A program made the translations under genes and the position numbers. Below, piece by piece: positions 36,394-48,139 of a stretch of 64,000 nucleotides of DNA. Numbering within the stretch: the first letter of the stretch is position 1; every line of letters begins with the position of its first letter. The notes under the pieces were generated by a model. That model did not search any database. It had not been told where the DNA came from and worked only from the letters and a program-made list of their open reading frames with translations. This DNA comes from Amphibalanus amphitrite (lineage: Eukaryota; Arthropoda; Thecostraca; Balanomorpha; Balanidae). The stretch is taken from the NCBI RefSeq assembly GCF_019059575.1, contig NW_024883017.1:1-64000 (forward strand), given 5' to 3'.

Positions 36394-36839
36394 GCACGAT
36401 ATAGTAAACGAACTCAGGCTACGAACATTTTTATAAGACGCATGTATGCGAATGCGAGACGGTAAAATATACGTTGATCAACCATGGACACATTATTTGC
36501 AAGAAGTTGTCTCCAGGTTCACTCACTGATACCTACAAACTGACCTGTGGGCTGCGGCCTGCGGTCGACCGGGGTGGCCGTGCTTAGAACCTCAGACCGC
36601 ACGTGTGTAGGATTAACACTGCAACTAACTGCCTAAATCTGAATCGAGGAACGACTTGAACATGACAACACACCAAGTCAAGTCACCCTAGTTTTGATGT
36701 TTCTTATAGGTACCTTGGTTTGGATACCGGTTGCGACCTTCCGCAAGCAAAAGATGCACAATTGAATTGCTTATGATTGTGCTTATAATTATCGTTCGCT
36801 CTCAGATTTCAGTTAGGATTCCGCCCTGATTTTGAGGGG

Positions 36840-37580
36840 GCAACCGTGGTGAAGGGTCGGCAATGGCATGACATTAGGAAGCGGCACCGTGCCGAGGGGC
36901 GGCATCACCAGAGATGGGCGCCATTGCGCCATTGTGATGGTCCGACTGTGACGTTCAGAGTGGCACCAGTGGTTTCAAAGGGGCGCCATCGATCTTGGAT
37001 GGGACGACTGAAGTCCCCGTTCAGGTGGGCGCCATGAGGGGTGCCAGCGACCTTGGATGGGGCGACTGTGATCTTCAGAAGGGCGCTGAGGGGCGCCATT
37101 GGGCTTGGATGGAGCCACCGTTGCCTTCAGCAGTGCGCCGGACGCTATGGAGGGGCGCCATTCAGCTTGGATGGGGCGACTGTAGTCTCAAGGGGCGTCT
37201 CGGATGGGGCGACTGTAGTATCAAGTGGCGTCTCGGATGGGGTGCCGGTGCTCTAGAGGGGCGCCATTGGTTTCAGGGGGGCGCCATCGATCTTAGATGG
37301 GGCAGCTGTAGTCTCCGTTCAGGTAGGCGCCAGTGGCTTTTAATGGGCGCCATCGACCCTGGGGTTTGGAATGCTCTGGTTTCCGGAGGGGCGCCCTTCA
37401 ACATTGGGGTTCAGGTCCTCGTTGGGGGTGCCCTGGAGAACATTGGGAGTGTCCAGGTACCCCCCAAAGAGATATTAAGTTCGATCCCTGCTTGCATTTC
37501 ACTTTTTATTTCATGTTCCCTCAGTAAAACGGCATCAGCCTAGTTGGCGCTACTTGGGGCGCCATCTGGGCGGCTAGGCG
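36840..37580. repeat. GGGCGCCAT minisatellite
   Basis: Units of about 40-70 bp share GGGCGCCATYGATCTTGGAT and GGGGCGACTGTAGTCTC. GGCGCC is an internal palindrome. It is part of the hAT-like element's right half. Confidence 0.75.
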
Positions 37581-37727
37581 AAAAGGGGGGGCCATGGCCC
37601 CCATGGCCCCCCCCCTGTCTACGCCACTGGTCTCAGGTCACAAGCTACATGAGTCACAAGGAATAGGGCAGATGTCTCAGTAAAGGAAAGGTGTCTCATA
37701 AGACAGAGCGCGAATGAGTCAAGACAG

Positions 37728-37905
37728 AGAGAACAGGCCGTGTCCGACTCTGAAGAGAACGTTACTCTTTGGTATCTAAATTCTCCCGTTACCCGGAATT
37801 GCGCGATCGGACGGTAGGGGCCAGGGTCTACCCAACAAGCTCTGCTTAGCTTGCAAGCTAGGCTCCGGCTCTGTCAATCCGTCCATGCAAACCTTCGAGC
37901 TAAAA
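37728..37905 (+). mobile_element. SINE body, copy 2 (headless)
   Basis: The order AGGCCGTGTCC, CTAAATTCTCC, GACGGTAGGG, TCTACCCAACAAGCTCTGC, TGTCAATCCGTCCATGCAAA matches the body of the tRNA-headed copy at 52525-53003 read on the minus strand. No tRNA-like head is present, so it looks 5'-truncated, the usual outcome of LINE-driven insertion. Confidence 0.65.
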
Positions 37906-38890
37906 TTATACAAAAGAGGGAAGGATGCAAGAGTATTGGGAGATCCGGAAAGAGGTCACTACAGAGAGCCTGAGGAAAGGTCGCTGAAGCCAGGATATGG
38001 AAGGACGAATGGAGTAGTGGAGGAAAGTAGTGATCTATAATCTATACAAAGCCGGTGTATGAGTGAGGGATAAAGCCCGGAGTTTGGGGAGTTGGAGTTG
38101 TTGGAGCTGTTGAAGAGTTGAAGTTTGGAGTTGTAAAATGTAGGAGGTTGGAATTATAGAAGTTTTGAGGGAGTTACGAGCTAAGGAGAAGGGTTGTAAG
38201 TTAAGCGTTGTGGGAAATTTGAATAAAGATATGAATTTGGATGTTGCATTGTTTATGGTTGCGGGAATCGCGAGATGTTAATGGGAATAAGCGAGTGATG
38301 AGTAGTAAGTAGCGAAAGAATAGGAATCGGAAAGAGAGATATACACGGGGTACAGTATTGGGACAGTGGAGTGTCGGGACGAAGTGGGTTAGAGTGGGAC
38401 AGCGGGACAGGGGACACTTGGACAAAGAGGAAGGGACGGGAGTGGGTGGGGTGGGTTTGGGGGAGCTTACAGCTGCCACAGCTGTGGGGGGCGGCGAGGG
38501 GGTGAGGGGTAATATGGGTACACAGCTGCAGTCGGATGGGGTGGGGTGGGGGGGGGGGAGGGGCATAGCCATGGCTGACTAACAGAGTGAGTCATTGGAC
38601 ATTGGTGAGTAGCTGAGTCCTATGGTTGAAGGAGTTTCTAGCTATCTTACAACAAATTGGTACATAGCGATTCACATTTGTGACTCGGAGTCAAGTCATA
38701 GACACATGGTGCCACCACTACCACTCACTGAGTCATTAGAGTCATAGTACAACGACAGAAGCAAAACTGAGTCAAAAGAGTCACGAGTCACACAGTTCAA
38801 CAGACAGCGAACTTCACTTACAGTCTAACGACTCGTATACGTCGTACAATTTACATTCTTCGAAGCATAAAATACCGCGGGAAGTGTTCA
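37906..38890. other. Intergenic DNA, nothing recognised
   Basis: GA- and G-rich sequence with GTTGGAGTTG repeats near 38090-38160. TGAGTCATTGGAC/GAGTCATAG motifs recur between 38580 and 38790. No gene is seen. Confidence 0.5.
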
Positions 38891-40143
38891 GTTGGGCAAA
38901 CTAGGCGGCGGGAATCAAAATATGGAGGCATCAAAATATTGATTCTAGTGGGCGGAGCTTTGACCATATATGGGCATAGAATCAATATTTTGATTCAATT
39001 TGGGACATTCCCACCTTCAGACGACCCGTTACGGCGGAAATAACCCCCATGACGGCGAGATTTTTTGACAAGTCAAAACAAAAAACTTCCCCGCTTCAAT
39101 TTTTCGCTGCATGGCTATCAGCCGTTTGTCGCGCGTACCTTTACGAATGGCATAAAGATTTCGCCGCCATAATTCAACAAAAACGTGCTGTTAAAACTTG
39201 CTCTGTTTATCATTAACGACGAGCCTTTGTAATTTTTTCATAATTTTGTCTAAAAGAAAATAAAAAATGCGTTATTTAGTTGTATAATTCATTTATAAGA
39301 AATATTCTTTTTCTTTGTATCTAGCCACGATTTCCGGTTCCCGCCATTTCGCGCCGGCGTCGTGGGTGTGTGGATGCAACGTAGTGCTCCCGGTTTTATT
39401 TTGTCTAAGCGACCTTTTCTGAAGTGTAAGTAACAATGGATCATATTTTAAGATACTTTGAAGTGTGTTTTTCAATTTCAGGCATGTGATCTTAACGTTT
39501 CTTACCGAAGACTCGTTTTAAGAGATGGTTTTAGGAACATGGCGCGGTAGCGACGTCAGCGGCGCGGGACGCCTTCTCACTCTTCTATTGTCTTTTTAAG
39601 CTATATTTTTTTGAAAATGATGTCTTAGGTGTAGTATTTCAGTGAAATATGATGTCCTTTAAAAGTTAGGGTATAAATTAGTTACAAGAAGCCTAATGTT
39701 TTGTCTCACATGATAGAATTGTTGGGTGGACTCATGAAATGGGGGCAGTGCATGTCCAGTATTTTACATAATTTGGATGTTTTAGCCTCTGCTTGTGTCT
39801 CACTCACCCAATTGTTGCTACAACTTTAATTTGTAGCATTTAAATTTTTAATGGCAATTAGGTTATTGACTTGTTCCGAGTTAAGATTGAAAGGTCGTAG
39901 TGCATGTTCGTGTTTGCCTTATCTAAATAGTAGGTATGTATGCTTGGCTTGTAATTGCTTCGCCGATTTTTGCTACATATTTAATGGTGCTTACTTTAAG
40001 TGTAACAAAAGCAAGTTGCTGAATGGTGTAAGCCATATTTACATTATGCGTGATCTTCAAGAAAATTATGTGTCTAATGTACGGCAGTCCAGGGAATGCT
40101 GGATAGTTAATTTTCAGGATTGTCCATGCCAAAGTTAATTTTA

Positions 40144-40340
40144 GAGGCCAGTTTTATCAACACAAATAGCTGCCTGCTGGAATTTTTTGCTTAAAGACTG
40201 CTTCACATATGGAGCGTTAACATGATGGGCACGTAAAAGGATAGGGCTGTACCGTTCATGCTCTGTATGTGAAGTAACTTTTAGACAAAAAAAAAAAAAA
40301 TCCAGCAGCCACCTATTTTTCTGTTGGTACAACTGGCCTC
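40144..40340. mobile_element. Small MITE, copy 2 (family of 36033-36212)
   Basis: Ends GAGGCCAGTTTTATCAACA and TGTTGGTACAACTGGCCTC. The middle TTCACATATGGAGCG and GGGCACGTAAAAGGATAGGG matches copy 1. It lies in the 3.6-kb element. Confidence 0.78.
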
Positions 40341-40560
40341 AGATCTACTTTTTTGGCAGAATTTATATAATTGCATGAGATGACAGTTGTTGGCGCACCT
40401 GGTGGCGTTCAGTGGAAATTTAAGTGACATTAAGTATTTAATTTTTTATTAAATACATTCTAAAATTAATAGTTGCTGAACAAGGGGAATAATAACACAT
40501 ATAGTTTCCTAATTTATTGTCCACAAATGTCCTGATTATTGTGTTCTGTTGTTTGCTGCA

Positions 40561-40990
40561 GGTCAACCAAGGATCAAACACTGGTCGTTGCGGGGATCGG
40601 CTTCAGAGGGCCAAGGATGGCGTCTTGAATCGCTGTTCAGTCGACAGGCAACTGTATGACAACGCCATCCCTGTCAACCAGAGCGTCGACCGAAGTAGGG
40701 CGGCGTTGCGCGGACCTGGCCGCACCCGACCAACCGGCGGAGTACCTGACTCGGGCTGGGCGGAGACTACCTACATCACGACCTTTTGAACTTTGATCTC
40801 GTGGCGAGAAACAATATGACGTAAGGAAGTGTGTATGTGGCTGGCGGGGCCGAAGGTAAAATGCGCCACGTGTTTATCCTGCCGGATGACGACAGCGTCA
40901 CCAACCTGTCAAAGAACGAGCTGGTGCAGCGCGTGATGACTGCTATCTCGTCCCTAGAACCGGAGTAGAAAAACGTGCGCATAGCCCAGA
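40561..40990 (+). other. Exon-like GC-rich segment in the 3.6-kb element
   Basis: It starts after TTTGCTGCAG, a good acceptor, and is much more GC-rich than its surroundings. Several frames are broken: one is open to 40786, another encodes MRHVFILPDDDSVTNL from 40861. I recognise no family. It may be a decayed transposase remnant or a captured host exon. Low confidence as a gene. Confidence 0.3.
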
Positions 40991-41748
40991 TGAAGCGAAC
41001 CAAAACACAGACAGGACTGATAGCTTTTCGGTCGAGAATGTTCTGAAGATGCTGATCAGTAGACCAATTGGTGACCGTTTTCGGTGGTAATATGGGATCT
41101 TGTGGTGTTCCAAAGCGACCTGCTTTGGGTGTGGACATAAGTGGCTCAACCTGACAGGATTGATGTTTTAGGTAGCCGTGCTAATCATAAACCCTATATT
41201 GAGTGTATCTGTACAAATTTTGTTTATATTTATTTCATGTATTTGATTCGAAACCGAAAATTGCTGTTTGTAATTAGGCAACATCGAGACGTTGAGGTCA
41301 TTCTCCAGACGTTTATTTGTTTTTTTCTCACCTGTCCACGGTATGTCTTATTGGTTAGGTCTCAGTTTCAAATATTATTAACTGCATGTTTTGCAAATAC
41401 GTAGCCATATTGAATAAGAGACGTGTTCTAAAAGTGAGTATTGCTTTGCATGGGATGTGAGCATCAACGACAGGGCTTTGTGATGGCAAATATGTGGCAA
41501 TTGCAGGGATCGTTGTGAAATGTGTTATGAATATCCTCGTATTATTTGCGAATGCAAATACATCCGTGTATCATATTTTCATTCAAATTGTGCAATTTGT
41601 GCAACGGGCTTGAGTATATTGTTCGGCGAAATATCTCCTACTGTACTCCACAGAAATGGGACGGGATACAGATGCGTAGAAACACATTCATGAACACGTG
41701 AAAGACGATAAGTTAACTTTTTTTTTACTCAAAATCAATGCTACAAAG

Positions 41749-41876
41749 CAGGGATGTGGAGCCGTGAAAATGTCAGACGGCTTCGGCTCCGGAGGAAAAA
41801 ATCGGCTCCAGCTCCGGCTCCGGCTCCGAGTAAAATGGTCGGGCTTCGGTTCCGGCTCCGACTCAGTACAACCCCT
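41749..41876. mobile_element. hAT-like MITE (128 bp) of GGCTCCGGCTCC type
   Basis: Left end CAGGGATGTGGAGCC, right end CGACTCAGTACAACCCCT. Flanks CTACAAAG (41741-41748) and ATACAAAG (41877-41884) match at 7 of 8. The interior is CGGCTCCGG repeats. It is structurally like the GGAGTCGGAGTC elements at 54133. Confidence 0.75.
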
Positions 41877-42482
41877 ATACAAAGGTCAGCACGGCTCCCT
41901 TCACGCATTCCCTCGAAGGCTTGCAGCTTTGAGCAGGGAGCCAGGGTGAGAGCTGAAAATCCCTGGTCTACCGTGGGAATAAGGTCTAGAAAAAAATTAC
42001 ACGATCCTGTGCTGATAATATCTTCATGAATTTATTGAATTTGCATTATTTGCACACAAGAAACATCCCATAAATCAATTTAAAGGGTGAAGTACGTCTG
42101 CAGAAAGTCAGTTCGCAGAATCAATATATTGATAAACCAGCTGATTTCAGAATCAAAATAATGATTAGCCAGCTGTTTGTGGAATCAAAATATTGATTCT
42201 TGCCGGGATTAGCCGCCGTGATGAATCAATATCTTGATTATTTTCAAGACGCTTTCCTAAACTAACCAAAGAGGTTAGGGCTATTGTTTCGTGCCTGGCG
42301 GGTAGCTTCAACGTTGCTCTTCATTTTGTGAAGAAACTATTTTGAAATTATAGCCGGTTGCTGAATAATTGACGTTTCTGTGATGGTCTGCACGTATGCC
42401 CATATATGGTCAAAGCTCCGCCCACTAGAATCAATATTTTGATGCCTCCATATTTTGATTCCCGCCGCCTAGTTTGCCCAAC

Positions 42483-43357
42483 AAAATATTACGAACCCGA
42501 CCGAACTGAAACAGTCCACAAACCTGAACTGAACTTCACACAAGCTCAAAAGAAGATACAAACTCAACCAAACCGAACACAAATTCAACACAAGCTCAAT
42601 ACATCAAACTGAGCATCATAGTCAATACAAACTGAAACGAACCGAACTCAACAGAAACTCACCACTCACAAACTCAACTCAACTCACCTTTCTCCGTTTA
42701 TCTCCTTTTTGTCAGCCGCCTCCTCTGCTTTCTCCACCAGAAGATGTATCTCTCACTTCCTCTCTCTCTCTCTCTCTGTCTCAGTCTCAATCTCTAGCTT
42801 TCACAGAGCGTCGATCAGCACAACCTCTCCCTCCGACCTCCACCGCCCTACTGACTCGCCGCCCGCCTCGCCGCACAGCTGTTCCCTACCAGGTGTTGAA
42901 CGCTAAACACCTGGCCGGTACATCAGCCAATCAGCGCACGAGAAACCGGCACACTGCTCGCTGATTGGTTGATGCTGACAGCCGCTTGCCGCGCGGACTT
43001 TAAACGTGACAGAAAGATGGTGATGGGTTTTCGTGATGTGAATTGCGTAAATTCGGATTGTAGGGTAATTGGTTGTTTTTTTTTTTAAAGAGTAGTGATT
43101 GTACTCGTAATAGCGGACGTTATAGTGAGCATGTTCAGCTTGTATTGATTGATGTTTCATAGAAGTGATGAAAAACATTTAAAACGTCATTGATGTGCCA
43201 CATGACCTTTTTCGTTCAGGTCATGACCTTCACCTAAAGCAAACTCTAATGTTTTACTTAAAAACATTAAAATGTCAAATTTGAATTTATTCAACGCGTT
43301 TTGAAGATTGATATACGCGAAGATGAGAAGAACGATTGCTATACCTTGGTAGGGAAT
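42483..43357. other. Intergenic DNA, nothing recognised
   Basis: Starts with a CAAACTGAACC-type low-complexity tract (42490-42690), then CT-rich sequence. AGCCAATCAGCG and CTGATTGGTTG near 42930-42968 form an inverted CCAAT pair. AGGTCATGACCT, a palindromic nuclear-receptor-type site, lies at about 43218. Confidence 0.45.
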
Positions 43358-45434
43358 TAATAGTTACGAGCGAGCGAGCGCAACGAGCGAAGTGAGTCTT
43401 TTCAATATAACGGGAAAATATCAGTTTGAGCGGCCCGGCCCGGCCTGTAACGCTTTTGAGAGGCTTATATCTCAGCAACCGCTAGACCGATTGGCCTGCG
43501 GTCTTTTTTTGCTGGGTAGTCCCATCCCTTCTACCCGGTAATTGACTACTTTTAAAACATCTCAGTGACCGTCGTGGCCATGCCACGTGAGAAGTCAAGG
43601 GTGTTCAAGCTGTTTTGCAAAAGTAGTAATTTTGAGAGGCTCATATCTCAGCAGCTGCTTAACCCGCGCCCCACTGGGGTCTGTGTATAACACGCCCTAC
43701 TGGGGGGGGGGGGGGGGCTATTCATAGCCCCCCCTCCTAACTCCGAAACTACTGGGCCGATCGTCAAAATTCAAACGGCGTCTGATAGCCCCGGAAAAAC
43801 TGTCGAGCGAAACCTAATTTCATTAACCTCGAGGTCACCGATGACGTCACAGGTCAGGTCAAAGTAAAAATTATTAGCACTTTGGCTTGTTCACATTTTG
43901 GGCTCTGGCCGCCGTCTTACAAGTCAGATCAGGCTCATTTTTGGTTTCCACACTCGTGAACAGATGCTCTAGATACCTTGAGGGTACCAAACTTGTACTT
44001 TGATTTTCAGGTCAGGGTCAGGTCATCACAGGTCACGAAAATATTATATCATGCGTCGGTCACGTGACACATGTTTTATGGTCCATTTAGGCCATACATT
44101 TCGAATTTGATGTCGTGTGTGTCATTCAAGGTCATTTTGAGTCGAAATTAGCTTAGGTCAGGTCACTTTCAGGTCAAAAAAGGTCAAATTTTGAAGTTGA
44201 AATTTTTCAACAAAAAAGGTGTCTATTGGATGCAGTTTGAGCTCAGGAACACGATGGTGCCATTTATATTGGTGTACGATGCCAAATACGTACTGAAAAA
44301 TTGATTTGAAAAATAAATAATTGTGAATTTTTTGCAATAATGCGTATAACTTGGCCATTTTTGAAGATATTTAGCTAAAACTTGCTAGAGTTAGTCATAA
44401 TCATGCGTTCTGTCACATATATTCCGGTTTTTCCGAAAAGTCAAAAACTTTTTGAAAAAAATATAAAAATATAAATTTTGAATATTATTATATAAAATTT
44501 TCGAAATTTTCAAAATTTTGAAAATCCGAGATAGCAGTTTGATAGCGCGGTCAATTCTGAGTCCTTTAATGCAAAGAAATTGGATCTAGCTTAAAAACTG
44601 AGCTCTTGGGAGCGATTGCCGTGGTTCAATGTTTTGCGTCGAAATCGGACGAACATGACGTCACTCTGACGTCATTTCTGGCCGACCTATGGTAGCTACG
44701 AAGTTCAAATTTTGACACAAGGTGTCAAATTGATGCAGCCGAAGGTACTGAAAGTTTGGCGTCGATTCGTCAAGCGGTTTGGAAGTTATTGTAGAAAAAC
44801 GGGAGGGGGGGCTATAAATAGCCCCCCCCCCAGTGGGGCGCGGGTTAAGGGCGATTGTCTTGCGGTTATTTTTGTAGGGTAGCTGCATCCCTCATACCAA
44901 AGGTCGGATACTCTTGATCTATGTGAGTGACCCCTACTGCACGTGCAAAATACAGAAAAGAAGAGGTGCCAAATTTGTTTCCATTTCAATAACTCGGTAA
45001 TTACTGGGGCGATTTCGCTGAAACTTGGCATACAGGATAGGCAGTAGGCACCCACCAGGCAATGCATTCTAATGTGTTGCAGTTAAGGTGCTACTGCACG
45101 TGCGCACATGCAGGGGGCGCTTCTAGATCTCGAGAACGGCTGAGCCGATTGCCCTCAAATTTGGTATAGGTACGGTTGGGGACCAGTTAGTAGGGTGCCG
45201 TGCAAAAGTCAGTTTGGACCCCGTTTGCACGTGCGCACGTGCAGAATGCCGCTTCCAGATCTCAGGAACGGCTGGGCCGATTGCGTTCAAATTTGTTACA
45301 CCGCTAGCGACCGGTTAGAAGGGTGCTTTGCACAAGCCCGTTGGAGGTTGGTACCTACTCTCGCCCTTCCGCACGTGCAGGGCTCACTATCTCGCTCGCT
45401 CGTTCTCCGCCTAAAAGGCGTTTTACTGGTTGTA
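43358..45434 (-). mobile_element. Unclassified interspersed repeat, copy B, split by E4
   Basis: The sequences outside 43659-44848 are the reverse complement of 27757-28633, in the same order and with high identity by eye. Removing E4 restores colinearity with copy A. The class is unknown. Confidence 0.75.
43659..44848. mobile_element. TTAA element E4 (piggyBac-like) inside repeat copy B
   Basis: TTAA at 43659-43662 and 44845-44848, with inverted ends CCCGCGCCCCACTGGGG. The internal end hairpins are G-run/CTATTCATAG/C-run and G-run/CTATAAATAG/C-run. AGGTCA hexamers are frequent at 43830-44190. The uninterrupted relative at 28318 lacks it, which proves insertion at this point. Confidence 0.88.
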
Positions 45435-45752
45435 GCTGATCAGTTTTTTTTTCATCAAAATGCGTATTCTGGCGATTTTGCCCTCTCTACGTCAAACCGT
45501 TTACTTGAGTTCTAGCCTGAGGACCTACTAACGAAAGGAGTTTGAAAAAGCTATGAATGCGTACTACGTAGAGTTGCCTACACGCTTCTTTGTGAAATAT
45601 TGTCAAAATCGGGAAAAATTACTGCATGGGTTTGACCACCGTGATCTCAGTAGTAAACTGATCGGAAGAAAATTATGCGAAAGGAAATTACTTGGACCTA
45701 AAGATTGACTTTTGTTGCTATCCAGGGTTAAACCCTCCTGCCAGGGCGAGGG
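45435..45752. other. Short intergenic stretch
   Basis: Mostly unrecognised. At 45728-45756 two TTAA sites enclose 21 bp (ACCCTCC...GCGAGGG) that look like the paired tips of an excised TTAA element. Confidence 0.4.
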
Positions 45753-46682
45753 TTAACCCTCGCCCGCACATGCCATTTTCCCATCCTAGAACGCACATGG
45801 GGGGGGGGTGGTTGCCACCCCCCCCCCCCCCGCGCCATTTCGTTCCTGTTGGAGATAGAGCTTAGCAGTAAAGACCAAAAAGATTCTTTGGGAAGAGACG
45901 AATCCAATGATACCCAGTTTTACCTTCTCAGGTCAGTCATTGACCTTCCAGGTCAGGTCAAACTAAAAAATGTTGCTGTTTTGGGTCACCGTTGGATATC
46001 AAGTGCGCTGCTTATCAAATACCGATGACGATGCTGTTTTCTGGTGCCAAGCCAGCTAAAACCTCTTTGTCACACTATCCGACCAGAATTTTGCTGCTGA
46101 GGTCATTTCAGGTCAAGTTAGGTCAAGGTCAATTATATGTGTTTGTATGTCTGTGTGTGTCTGTGTGTATACTGATGTGTGCACCGATTGTTTTTGGGTC
46201 CATATTACATGAAATCATGATCTGAGAAGCTTTTACCAAAAATGCAGTCAAAAAACTTCACAAAAAGTAAATTCAGCTTGCCTAAAACGCAATTATCTTA
46301 GATGACCTAGGTTGACCTTGACACTGACCTTGACTCCTGTACATCGTCGAACAACATGTTCCATGATAGGTGGGAGGTAAGACTGGCAAAAAAGGCCGAA
46401 ATCAGGGTGTCAAAAGCTCACAAGGCCCATGGCAAACGCAAGATGTTGAGAATTGGCCATTTGGGTCATGACATGACCTGAAAAACAAGGTCATATCTCC
46501 GAAACCAAAAATCACAGAAACTTGAAATTTTCAGTGGACATCAAGAAAGGATAGGCGAGCAGCTATACGAAAAATCAGCCTTCTAGCTCTAAAAATGTTG
46601 AGTGCAGAGGCAGAGCAGAAAGACTGCCTGGGGGGGGGGGGGTGGCAACCACCCCCCCCCCCCATGTGCGGGCGAGGGTTAA
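45753..46682. mobile_element. TTAA element E5 (piggyBac-like)
   Basis: TTAA at 45753-45756 and 46679-46682. The ends CCCTCGCCCGCACATG are inverted copies. Just inside, poly-G/GGTTGCCACC/poly-C and poly-G/GGTGGCAACCACC/poly-C palindromes form hairpins. The tip sequence differs from E1-E4 (CCCTCGC versus CCCGCGC) but the architecture is the same. It is rich in AGGTCA and non-coding. Confidence 0.85.
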
Positions 46683-47460
46683 AGCGCGGACCCAGAGACG
46701 ACTTGAGCGCTGCGGGGGCATACCTCCAAATAAGTTTTTTTTTCTGCCAAACTCTCCTCAGATTTCGATCTATTGTGCACTGCTGTACGTACACTACAGG
46801 TACGGTTTAAAACGAAGGGAACTTTTCCAAAAAAAAAGTTTAGGTATTTCTTTTCTGGGAAAAATCGACAAGTTTTATCAACTACAGGCGCTGCGTAACT
46901 AGCAGCAGGCTGCTTTTCTGAATCAGCCAGTAGCCCTGAGCGGTGCGAATTCCGATTGCCCCTCGGCTCTCTTCTCCATGAAAACATCTGTACCCGCATC
47001 TTTTGCCTTTCTTTGTTTGATTCAAACTCCGGCAGCCGGCCGGCCAGTAGATGAACGTGACTTGTAACGGTCATTCAGAAATCAGAGTCGGTTATCTGAC
47101 CACACAGCTGCGTCTTGGCGCGCTCGACCTGCCTCTCCCCCCCCCCTCCCCCCGCCCGCTGGCCGAGGGGCCAGCTGTTGGGACCCGCATGATATTATCA
47201 AGGACGAGAACGCGAGGACGCGAGACACCTGGCAGTTAGTAGTGCGGATTGCTGCCGCTAGAGGCGCTGTAGTCAGACGACGGTGAGTGAATCAGCACTG
47301 GCTATTGATTTGCATTTCAGTTTGTGAATTGTGGGGCGTGGCCGTGGGCCGATGAGGACCGCTTGAAAACAATTGCCATTTTGTAGAAGTTGTGTTGATG
47401 GTATATGGCGATGCAATGTGGTGATACTAAGCATGAGTCGACAGACTGCACTTGCAGGCA
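46683..47460. other. Intergenic DNA, nothing recognised
   Basis: Contains a poly-C tract at 47137-47152. No exon, RNA gene or repeat end was identified. Confidence 0.45.
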
Positions 47461-47468
47461 GACAGACA

Positions 47469-47627
47469 CAGAGGCGGATCCAGCTCAGAGTTTTTTTTTG
47501 GGGGGGGGGGCAAACCATAACAATTTATCGAATCTTTCCATGCATCGTCCATAGGCGTAATGTTAAAATGATGCCGTTTGGGGGGGTAAATGCCCATTTT
47601 GCCCCCCCCCCCCTGGATCCGCCACTG
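47469..47627. mobile_element. hAT-like MITE (159 bp) in a GACA array
   Basis: The ends CAGAGGCGGATCCAG and CTGGATCCGCCACTG are inverted. GACAGACA flanks it on both sides (47461-47468 and 47628-47635), although the surrounding GACA repeat makes that match weaker evidence. G-run and C-run blocks lie just inside the ends. Confidence 0.75.
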
Positions 47628-47770
<143 letters not shown>

Positions 47771-48018
47771 CGAACGAGTGCCACTGGCGAGTCCAGGAGG
47801 GAGAGGGGGAGCATTTAGAGCGAATTCGCCCTCCCTCCACAGCGCCTGAAATCGACAAGAGTTACGGTTTTTCGAGGATGAAAAGAAAAGAAAACGACTT
47901 TTATTAGGAAAGGTGAGTTTTAAGCTGCAAATGACTGCATAAACAATCAAAATCCGAGTTTTTGGAAATTGGAGAAGCTTTTCGGGTATGCCCCCGCGAC
48001 GTCAAGACTGCCTTTCTA

Positions 48019-48137
48019 CACCTTTTTAGGCGCAATTTCAAAAATTTAAAGACCAAATTCAAAAAGTTTACATTCAAAATGCACGTGAACGTTTTGAATT
48101 TGGTCTTTAACTTTTTGAAATTGCGCCTAAAATGCTG
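48019..48137. mobile_element. Palindromic TA-flanked MITE (119 bp)
   Basis: TA at 48017-48018 and 48138-48139. Inverted arms start CACCTTTTTAGGCGC and include TTTAAAGACCAAATTCAAAA. Its tip resembles the MITE at 33536. Confidence 0.75.
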
Positions 48138-48139
48138 TA

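Larger units (their letters stand above)
34745..37629. mobile_element. hAT-like element (2.9 kb) inside the GTCTC minisatellite
   Basis: The ends CAGTGGCGTAG and CTACGCCACTG are inverted, with exact 8-bp duplications GTCTCAGG at 34737-34744 and 37630-37637. Its interior carries a TTAA-type element (about 35007-36393) and, at 36840-37580, a GGGCGCCAT-rich minisatellite. No transposase is visible. Confidence 0.85.
34270..37730. repeat. GTCTCAGGAGAC-type minisatellite, split by a transposon
   Basis: Units of about 20-30 bp carrying GTCTC(A/G)GGAGACAG-AAGGT run from about 34340 to 34744 and resume at 37630-37720. The interval 34745-37629 is a later hAT-like insertion whose target duplication GTCTCAGG is one of the repeat's own motifs. 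Long open frames across the array are repeat artefacts. Confidence 0.8.
38891..42482. mobile_element. 3.6-kb element with about 87-bp terminal inverted repeats
   Basis: 38891-38977 and 42396-42482 are inverted copies starting GTTGGGCAAACTAGGCGGCG. Subterminal AATCAATATTTTGATT motifs recur at 38985-38998 and 42120-42245. I found no matching target duplication, so the superfamily is unresolved. It contains two later MITEs and an exon-like GC-rich segment at 40561-40990. Confidence 0.7.
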
